Assembly: GCA_964409485.1 (NCBI GenBank)
Contig: CAYPDM010000044.1
Coordinates: 1 to 12,877 of the forward strand
Direction: 5' to 3'
Source: JAFGPF01 sp964409485
Lineage (GTDB): Bacteria > Chloroflexota > Dehalococcoidia > Dehalococcoidales > RBG-16-60-22
DNA: 12,877 nt
In this document: piece by piece, positions 7,869 through 12,877 of the stretch
Layout: each line of letters starts with the position of its first letter
Numbering within the stretch: the first letter of the stretch is position 1
The notes under the pieces: model-generated
The model's database searches: none
What the model was told of the DNA's origin: nothing
Seen by the model: the letters and a program-made list of their open reading frames with translations, nothing else
Position numbers and translations under genes: made by a program

Positions 7869-8040
7869 GAGTGTAAAAATACTCAAGGGGATAAGTTGTG
7901 ACCTGAAGAATTAGGTAAAAAGTGTTGTCTGGGGACTCATCGACCACTCTGTGAATCTCGCCTCACCCTGTTGATTCCAGTGATTCTCAAATCAAGCAGT
8001 CCATCAGCAATGGTCTGTTCATTTCAGGTTATTAATCAAC
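7869..8040 (+). other. Stem-loop-rich segment, possible leader RNA of the methyl-transfer operon
   Basis: Several hairpins cluster on the plus strand. GAGTGT/ATACTC with an AAAA loop is at 7869-7884. CTGTTGATT pairs with AATCAA-g-CAG (nine pairs, one bulged G, 13-nt loop) at 7968-7999. CCAT/ATGG is at 8001-8013. GTTGATT (7970-7976) can alternatively pair with AATCAAC at 8034-8040, so two mutually exclusive folds are possible. No known riboswitch class was recognised, and it is not shown that this stretch is transcribed. Confidence 0.3.
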
Positions 8041-8204
8041 TCCAGTAAGCAGTATTTAACTCAAGTCCGTTCTTTGTTACCAAAACCCCACAGCTATTGA
8101 GCTTCCCGCCAGGTTTTCCCCCTATTTCATTTTTTAAAACGTACCGAATATAGGGAACGTGTTTGTGTTGAGACCGTCTTCAGCAAAAGAAAGGTGGCAG
8201 AAGT

Positions 8205-8879
8205 ATGCCCGCTATAAATGAGCAAATAGAAATAGATAAAAGGAAATTACTGAACCAGATTGGCTACGACGAGGAATATCAGCCTACGGGCCGTGTTGCC
8301 TCTCTGGTGGATGATTATATAGATAATTATCATGACCTTATTGCGCCGTCCTATTCGTATACGATCAGGGATATCGAGTTCGTAGACGGGAATCGTATCG
8401 GCATCGGGGATTCTATTATCGTGAAGAGTAAAATACTGGCCGTATTGCTGGCAAGGTGCCGCAAGGTGGCCTTTTTCACCCTGACAATCGGTAACTACCT
8501 GGAAGAAATGGTGGCTTACCTCGCCGAGAACCATCTGGTACTTCAGGCGACCGTGCTCGATGCAATCGGTTCGGGCACGGCGGAAAAACTGGCCGGCCAG
8601 ATTGAAAAGATAATAAAGGTAAAAGTTGGTACCGAGGGACTTGTTGCCAGCCGGCGCTTCAGCCCGGGCTACTGCGACTGGGAAGTGAGCCAGCAGCAAG
8701 CAGTCTTTCAGGCCATGCGGGGCGATACCGCCGGTATTAAATTAACGGAGAGTATGCTGATGATACCGCGCAAGTCTATATCCGGTATCATCGGGGTCGG
8801 CCTGCCCGGCAACGGTATTGAGGAGTATAACCCGTGCCTTACCTGTAAGAAGAAGGACTGCCCGGGGAGGAGGAAATAG
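8205..8879 (+). CDS. Stand-alone vitamin B12-dependent methionine synthase activation-domain protein
   Basis: This 224-aa protein resembles the AdoMet-binding reactivation domain of MetH but stands alone. The hallmark is RFSPGYCDWEVSQQQ at about 151-165, matching the RxSPGYGDW-type AdoMet-binding motif with Cys157 where Gly is common. The C-terminus carries C211-x2-C214-x4-C219 in a lysine-rich tail. In MetH this domain binds AdoMet and reductively remethylates cob(II)alamin. As the first gene of a corrinoid methyl-transfer operon it plausibly reactivates the corrinoid proteins encoded downstream, which is inference. The start ATG at 8205 has AGGTGG 7 nt upstream. The stop is TAG, directly in frame with the following methyltransferase, an unusual junction discussed in the findings. 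Confidence 0.85.
   Translation: MPAINEQIEIDKRKLLNQIGYDEEYQPTGRVASLVDDYIDNYHDLIAPSYSYTIRDIEFVDGNRIGIGDSIIVKSKILAVLLARCRKVAFFTLTIGNYLEEMVAYLAENHLVLQATVLDAIGSGTAEKLAGQIEKIIKVKVGTEGLVASRRFSPGYCDWEVSQQQAVFQAMRGDTAGIKLTESMLMIPRKSISGIIGVGLPGNGIEEYNPCLTCKKKDCPGRRK
8868..8873 (+). promoter_or_regulatory. Ribosome binding site AGGAGG pointing to an ATA start
   Basis: A perfect AGGAGG lies inside the last codons of the activation-domain gene, 9 nt before the ATA at 8883-8885. No ATG, GTG or TTG in any frame sits at a suitable distance that would open the conserved methyltransferase frame. The site therefore indicates initiation at ATA, or at an ATG that differs from the given sequence by one base. Confidence 0.65.
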
Positions 8880-8882
8880 ACT

Positions 8883-10322
8883 ATAGTTGTAAGAAAAGGA
8901 CTTGAAGGTGGGAGTTATCAGCCCCTTACCCCCGAGGCTATATCACGTGTCAACGATACTGTTTTACGCGTTATTGAGGAAATTGGTTGTAAGGTAAATT
9001 CAGAGCAGGCCGTAGCCGCATTTAAAGCAGCCGGGGCCAGTGTAGATAAAGAAAACCGCGTGCGTATGTCCCCCGGAAAAGTGACGGACCTTATCGGGAA
9101 AGCACCATCGGAGATCAGGCTGTGCGGTCGTAACGGCAAGAACGATATATTATTAGGCGGTAAACGCGTCTACGCCGGTACCGGGGGCACCGCCCTTAAT
9201 GTTTACGAACCTGAAACGGGCCAGAACCACCCGGCTACCCTGGAAGACCTGAAGAAAATCGCCAGACTTGTAGATAAACTGGATAATATCCATCTCTTTC
9301 TGCTGCCCACCTATCCCAACGAACTATCGATAGAGCAGGTGGATGTCAATCGTTTCTTTGCCGGGTTGGACAATACCACCAAGCATATTATGGGTGGAGT
9401 CTATACATCCGAAGGGTTGCAGCAGGTCATACGCATGGCGGAAACGGTGGCCGGTTCGGCGGAGGCGCTGCGGGAAAGACCTATTATATCCGTGATAACC
9501 TGCAGCATCAGCCCTTTTGTTATCGATGGTGAATACGGCGACATGGTGGTAGCCGCCGCCAGGAGCGGTCTGCCTCTGGTATGCCCGTCGGAACCGCTGT
9601 GCGGGGCGACCTCGCCGGTAACGCTGGCCGGCAATCTGGTTGTCCAGACGGTGGATTCATTGATGGGAGTCATGCTGGTTCAGGCGGTTAATCCGGGAAT
9701 GCCGGTAATCTTCGGCTCGGTGGCCACCAATACAGACCTGCGGGACTATAAGTATATAGCGGGTTCCGTGGAGATGGGCCTGCTCAATGCGGCTGGTGCC
9801 CAGATGTCCCAGTTTTATAAATTACCTTACTACGCCACCGGAGGCATGACGGATTCTAAAACGCTGGATGCCCAGAGCGGTTACGAATCGGCTATTACCA
9901 GCCTGATGTGTGCCCTGGCGGGCTCTAATTTTATCCATGATGCGGCCGGGTTAATGGAATTCGCCATGACCGTCTGCTACGAAAAATACGTAATCGATAA
10001 TGAGATAATCGGCATGGTGATGAGGGCCGTCGAAGGGATAAGGGTAGATGACGAGACACTGGCGTATGACCTCATCAAGGAAATCGGGCCTGGCGGCAAC
10101 TTCGTCACTGCCAGGCACACGCGGCGTTTCATGCGGCGGGAACACTACCAGCCTGCCTTGAGCGACCGGAACAGCCGGGAGAAGTGGGAGGCCGGGGGTG
10201 GTAAAACCACCTGGGAACAAGCCGCCGGGACCGTAAAAGCTATCCTGGAAACCACTGCGGCTAAATTGCCGGATACGGTTAGAGGCCGGATACTGGCGGA
10301 GATAAAAGGCATAATAGACTGA
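8883..10322 (+). CDS. MttB-family (trimethylamine methyltransferase-like) corrinoid methyltransferase 1
   Basis: This non-pyrrolysine MttB/COG5598 homologue would transfer a methyl group from a methylated amine, betaine or similar compound to the corrinoid protein encoded next. From ATA at 8883 it is 479 aa, a normal length. The first regular start, GTG at 9060, would delete 59 residues that clearly align with the N-terminus of the second homologue (LTPEAISRVND here, LSGEQVRQIHG there). Conserved segments include DVNRFFAGLDNTTKH (about 154-168), PLVCPSEPLCGATSPVTLAGN, NPGMPVIFGSVATNTD and YKLPYYATGGMTDSK. There is no in-frame amber inside. The reading frame is the same as that of the preceding gene, separated from its TAG by one ACT codon. 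The substrate is unknown. The start is uncertain, the family assignment is firm. Confidence 0.85.
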   Translation: MVVRKGLEGGSYQPLTPEAISRVNDTVLRVIEEIGCKVNSEQAVAAFKAAGASVDKENRVRMSPGKVTDLIGKAPSEIRLCGRNGKNDILLGGKRVYAGTGGTALNVYEPETGQNHPATLEDLKKIARLVDKLDNIHLFLLPTYPNELSIEQVDVNRFFAGLDNTTKHIMGGVYTSEGLQQVIRMAETVAGSAEALRERPIISVITCSISPFVIDGEYGDMVVAAARSGLPLVCPSEPLCGATSPVTLAGNLVVQTVDSLMGVMLVQAVNPGMPVIFGSVATNTDLRDYKYIAGSVEMGLLNAAGAQMSQFYKLPYYATGGMTDSKTLDAQSGYESAITSLMCALAGSNFIHDAAGLMEFAMTVCYEKYVIDNEIIGMVMRAVEGIRVDDETLAYDLIKEIGPGGNFVTARHTRRFMRREHYQPALSDRNSREKWEAGGGKTTWEQAAGTVKAILETTAAKLPDTVRGRILAEIKGIID

Positions 10323-10353
10323 AGATAGACCCGCAAGCGGATTGGAGGGAAGG

Positions 10354-11052
10354 ATGACTGCGCAAATAATTGACTTAGTCAGAGAGAATGTGATTCAGGG
10401 GAGAGTCACCCGGGATGACGAGGGTATCGAGGAAGGTATGGTCGGTCAGCCCGGAGTAACCGAGTTGATAGAAGAAGCCCTAGACTCGGGCGTCAATATA
10501 GCTGACATTATCACCGAAGGGCTTACGGCATCCATGGAAGCCGTGGGCGAGAAATACGAAAATGAAGAATACTACATACCCGATATGCTGGCCTCCGCCG
10601 AAGCGGTAGGGGTTGCCATGGAGCTGCTGGAGCCGCACCTGGCCAGGAACGGCATAAAGCCCAAGGGTAAAATACTTATCGCCACCGTCAAGGGTGACCT
10701 TCATGATATCGGCAAGAACATCGTATCGATACTGCTGCGGGGGGCCGGGTACATCGTTAAGGACATCGGCCACGATGCCGAGCCCGGGGATATCGTAAAC
10801 GCAGTCAGGGAAGAAAAGCCCGATTACCTCGGGCTTTCGGCGCTGCTTACCAGCACCATGGTCAACATGGAGGAGATTATCAAAGCGCTTAAAGAAAACG
10901 GCTTGAGAGACAAGGTAAAGGTAATCATCGGCGGTGCGCCGGTTACGCAGGAGTACGCCGAGAGTATCGGCGCCGATGGTTACGGCGCCGACGGGTTTCA
11001 TGCCGTGGCCGTAGTGGAAGCTCTGCGCTCCGGCAAGCAGCCGTTTAGTTAA
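10354..11052 (+). CDS. Corrinoid-binding methyl-carrier protein 1 (MttC/MtbC-like)
   Basis: This 232-aa cobalamin-binding protein accepts the methyl group from the MttB homologue. An N-terminal helical cap domain (about 1-90, with ENVIQGR and YYIPDMLASAEAV) precedes a Rossmann-like B12 domain with the base-off/His-on signature GDLHDIGKN (114-122). H117 is the cobalt ligand, followed by SALLTST (162-168) and IIGGAPV (191-197). The ATG at 10354 is preferred, with GGAGG 5 nt upstream. The frame could open at TTG 10342, but that lies before and across the ribosome site. It follows methyltransferase 1 by 31 nt and precedes methyltransferase 2 by 12 nt, so it could serve either. Confidence 0.93.
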   Translation: MTAQIIDLVRENVIQGRVTRDDEGIEEGMVGQPGVTELIEEALDSGVNIADIITEGLTASMEAVGEKYENEEYYIPDMLASAEAVGVAMELLEPHLARNGIKPKGKILIATVKGDLHDIGKNIVSILLRGAGYIVKDIGHDAEPGDIVNAVREEKPDYLGLSALLTSTMVNMEEIIKALKENGLRDKVKVIIGGAPVTQEYAESIGADGYGADGFHAVAVVEALRSGKQPFS

Positions 11053-11064
11053 GGGGGGAGCGAA

Positions 11065-12606
11065 ATGCCCAGAGAAGGAATTTTAATTGAAAATCCCATA
11101 GAAAGGCTGTCCGGCGAGCAGGTACGGCAAATACACGGTGCCTCCATCGATATCCTTAATGACCCGGGGCTCCTTTGCTTCAATAAAAAGGCGGCGGAGG
11201 TCTTTCAGGCAAATGGCGCCGAGGTGTCCGCAATCTCCGGCAGTGGCACGCCCTGCTGGGGCGTGAAGATACCGGAAAATCTCGTTGCCGGCGCCCTGGA
11301 AAGCGCCCCGAAGACGGTCAAGCTCGGGGCCAGAAACCCGGATAACACCCTGATAATGAACGGGGATGAACCGCGCGTGTTTTTTATCACCGGCTCGGAG
11401 ACCAACATCTGGCTGGATGTTGATTTCTCCACCTATGTAAGTAAGACAGACCCGTCTAAGGAAGTAAAAGTGCCGGAATTTAAACCTCGGCGCGGCACCG
11501 TGGCTGACCTGTGCGATTCCGCCCATGTCTGCGAGCAGCTGGAAACCGTGGACGGCTATATACGCACGGTTAATATTCAGGATAAAGACATAACCGAAGA
11601 TAATAAAGATGTCAATAAGTTCTTCGCCTGCCTGGATAACACCACCAAACATGTCATGTCCGGTCTCACCAGCCTGAAACAGCTGGATAACGTAGTCAGG
11701 ATGGCGGAAATTATTGCCGGCGGACCGGATAAACTCAAGGAGAACCCCTTGATATCGTTTATTACCTGCCTGGTAAAAAGCCCGCTGCAATTCGTCGATG
11801 ACACCACCGAGACTTTTATGGAGGTGTGTAAAAGAGGGCTGCCCATCGTGGTTTCTTCCTCGCCGCAGGCCGGAACTTCGGCGCCAATTAAAGAGGCCGG
11901 TATCATGGCCCAGATAAATGCCGAGGTACTGGCCGGTATAACGCTCGGCCAGCTGGTGAACAGGGGGACGCCGGTGCTCTACGGCAGCGTGCCGGTGAGG
12001 GCGCGCATGGATACCCTGGGAGATTCCTACGGGTCTGTAGAGACCAGCCAGTACAATATCGACTGCGTGCAGATGGCGCGATTTTATAAACTGCCGAACT
12101 ATTCTACCTCCGGCGTGAGTGATGTCAAGATACCCGGACAGCAATCATCGATAGAGAGGCTGTTCTCCGATATCGTGGTGACCATGAGCGGGCCGCAGTT
12201 CCTGCACTGTGCCTACGGGCTGCTGGACTGCAATTCCGTGTTCTGCCTGCTCCAGGCTGTCCTGGATGACGCGCATTTTAAGATGATTAAATTTTTCCTG
12301 AAATCGCCGCGCATTAATGAACAGGAGTTTAATACGGTCAAGAAGCAAATAAAGGAAGTAGTGGCTACGCCGCAAAAAATGTTTATCAATTATATCAGGC
12401 CGGTCATGCGCAGCGGGGAAATCTCGCCCCCTTATCCTTTCGAGGCGGAAGGCGAGGTTGATAGCGTTTTTGCTCTGGCCAATGAGCGCTTACAGGAGCT
12501 AAGGGCAAAACCCGTGGAGCATATCGACCCGGAGACAACCGCCAGGATATTCCGGGAGGTCCCGGGTCTGCTGGCCAGGCTGAATGTACATAAGGGAGAT
12601 GGATAG
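11065..12606 (+). CDS. MttB-family (trimethylamine methyltransferase-like) corrinoid methyltransferase 2
   Basis: This is a second non-pyrrolysine MttB homologue, 513 aa, complete, with ATG at 11065 preceded by a G-rich GGGGGGAG ribosome site. Shared landmarks with homologue 1 are DVNKFFACLDNTTKH (162-176), RMAEIIAG, LISFITC, GLPIVVSSSPQAGTSAPI, NRGTPVLYGSVPVRARMD and YKLPNYSTSGVSDVK. It is longer mainly through extra residues around 117-135 (STYVSKTDPSKEVKVPEFK) that are absent from homologue 1, and it has Cys at several positions of its own, so a different substrate is likely. There is no internal amber codon; it ends in TAG, 2 nt before the next corrinoid protein. The expected reaction is methyl transfer from an unidentified methylated substrate to corrinoid protein 2 or 1. 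Confidence 0.92.
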   Translation: MPREGILIENPIERLSGEQVRQIHGASIDILNDPGLLCFNKKAAEVFQANGAEVSAISGSGTPCWGVKIPENLVAGALESAPKTVKLGARNPDNTLIMNGDEPRVFFITGSETNIWLDVDFSTYVSKTDPSKEVKVPEFKPRRGTVADLCDSAHVCEQLETVDGYIRTVNIQDKDITEDNKDVNKFFACLDNTTKHVMSGLTSLKQLDNVVRMAEIIAGGPDKLKENPLISFITCLVKSPLQFVDDTTETFMEVCKRGLPIVVSSSPQAGTSAPIKEAGIMAQINAEVLAGITLGQLVNRGTPVLYGSVPVRARMDTLGDSYGSVETSQYNIDCVQMARFYKLPNYSTSGVSDVKIPGQQSSIERLFSDIVVTMSGPQFLHCAYGLLDCNSVFCLLQAVLDDAHFKMIKFFLKSPRINEQEFNTVKKQIKEVVATPQKMFINYIRPVMRSGEISPPYPFEAEGEVDSVFALANERLQELRAKPVEHIDPETTARIFREVPGLLARLNVHKGDG

Positions 12607-12608
12607 CG

Positions 12609-12877
12609 ATGAGTGAAGATATTTTAAGCCTGTTGAAGGAAAACGTGATTCAGGGAAGAAAGACCGGTGAAGATATAGGTATCGACGAATCGCTGTCCGG
12701 GACGCCGGGAGTCGTCGACCTGGTAAATTCGGCGTTGAAGGATAATATATCTCCGGAATTAATCATCAAGGAGGCTCTTACCTCGGGAATGGAAGTCGTC
12801 GGCGAGAAATTTTCCACCAGGGAGTACTTCATACCGGATATGCTGGCCTCCGCCGACGCCGTCGGGGCGGCCATGGA
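12609..12877 (+). CDS. Corrinoid-binding methyl-carrier protein 2 (MttC/MtbC-like), cut by window end
   Basis: The N-terminal 89 residues of a second corrinoid protein are visible, starting at ATG 12609 with AAGGGAG upstream. They cover the helical cap domain, including ENVIQGR, VVGEKF and FIPDMLASADAVG. By eye about half the residues (roughly 48 of 88) match corrinoid protein 1 with no gaps. The B12-binding half with its DxHxxG motif lies beyond the window. It repeats the methyltransferase-corrinoid order of the previous pair, indicating an old module duplication. Confidence 0.9.
   Translation, partial: MSEDILSLLKENVIQGRKTGEDIGIDESLSGTPGVVDLVNSALKDNISPELIIKEALTSGMEVVGEKFSTREYFIPDMLASADAVGAAM

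Larger units (their letters stand above)
7314..8204. other. Divergent intergenic region (about 890 bp) without a convincing gene
   Basis: This AT-richer stretch separates the minus-strand sulfatase/transporter genes from the plus-strand methyl-transfer operon. No frame on either strand is long enough or ordered enough to call a gene. The longest open stretches around 7900-8050 are broken by stops and lack a start with a ribosome site. It contains the minus-strand promoter and leader, a palindrome and several stem-loops, listed separately. AACCCCAC occurs three times (7631, 7781, 8084), which may be chance. I see no cobalamin riboswitch and no clear promoter for the plus-strand operon. Confidence 0.7.

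Noticed and set aside
7890..8060. Decayed gene or transposase remnant
   Set aside because: Some frames are open for 40-50 codons on either strand, but they have no start with a ribosome site and no recognisable motif.
7314..8204. Cobalamin riboswitch upstream of the corrinoid operon
   Set aside because: I looked for the conserved B12-box and the GCCACTG-type core on both strands and saw neither.
8205..10322. Pyrrolysine-decoded amber joining the activation protein and methyltransferase 1
   Set aside because: Not excluded, but not preferred: both MttB homologues lack internal ambers, TAG is used as an ordinary stop elsewhere in the window, and AGGAGG is well placed for separate initiation at ATA. 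Kept as an alternative in the findings.
11083..12144. 353-aa minus-strand open frame
   Set aside because: It is antisense to methyltransferase 2 and made of low-information His/Arg/Gly-rich sequence; a shadow of the real gene.

Overview
The window looks like a bacterial chromosome segment from an anaerobe. Family content suggests Chloroflexota, Dehalococcoidia-like: a lipoprotein with a long Pro-Ala linker, several MttB-family methyltransferases with corrinoid proteins, and a sulfatase-like hydrolase beside an Opp/Dpp transporter. That placement is inference from gene content; there is no rRNA or marker gene here. Shine-Dalgarno sites precede nearly every gene, and TAA, TGA and TAG all serve as stops.

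Left part (about 83-7313, minus strand). A sulfatase-superfamily hydrolase (TTG start, 7313) is followed by a complete peptide-type ABC importer in the usual order: substrate-binding lipoprotein, permease B, permease C, ATPase D, ATPase F. The B-to-F genes are tightly packed; D and F overlap by ATGA. A large intercistronic hairpin lies between the binding-protein gene and permease B. A sigma70-like promoter (TTGACA-N17-TAGACT on the minus strand, 7521-7549) could drive the whole set. At the far left edge a plus-strand frame ending at 45 may be the C-terminus of a convergent gene.

Middle (7314-8204). This is about 890 bases of divergent intergenic DNA with no convincing gene. It holds the minus-strand promoter and its roughly 200-nt leader, a 20-bp imperfect palindrome, and several stem-loops (7869-8040) upstream of the plus-strand operon.

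Right part (8205 to the end, plus strand). This is a corrinoid methyl-transfer operon: a stand-alone MetH-type activation-domain protein, MttB-family methyltransferase 1, corrinoid protein 1, MttB-family methyltransferase 2, and corrinoid protein 2 (cut by the window end). The expected role is demethylation of a methylated amine or betaine onto a corrinoid protein, with the activation-domain protein plausibly returning oxidised cobalt to the active state. Neither MttB homologue has an internal amber codon, so both belong to the non-pyrrolysine branch and their substrates cannot be read from sequence.

The most notable oddity is the junction of the first two plus-strand genes. The activation gene ends in TAG, and the MttB frame continues in the same frame directly after it with no ATG, GTG or TTG for about 60 conserved codons. 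An AGGAGG sits 9 nt before an ATA codon at 8883. Either ATA is a non-canonical start (or an ATG variant or error), or the amber codon is read through to give a fusion.
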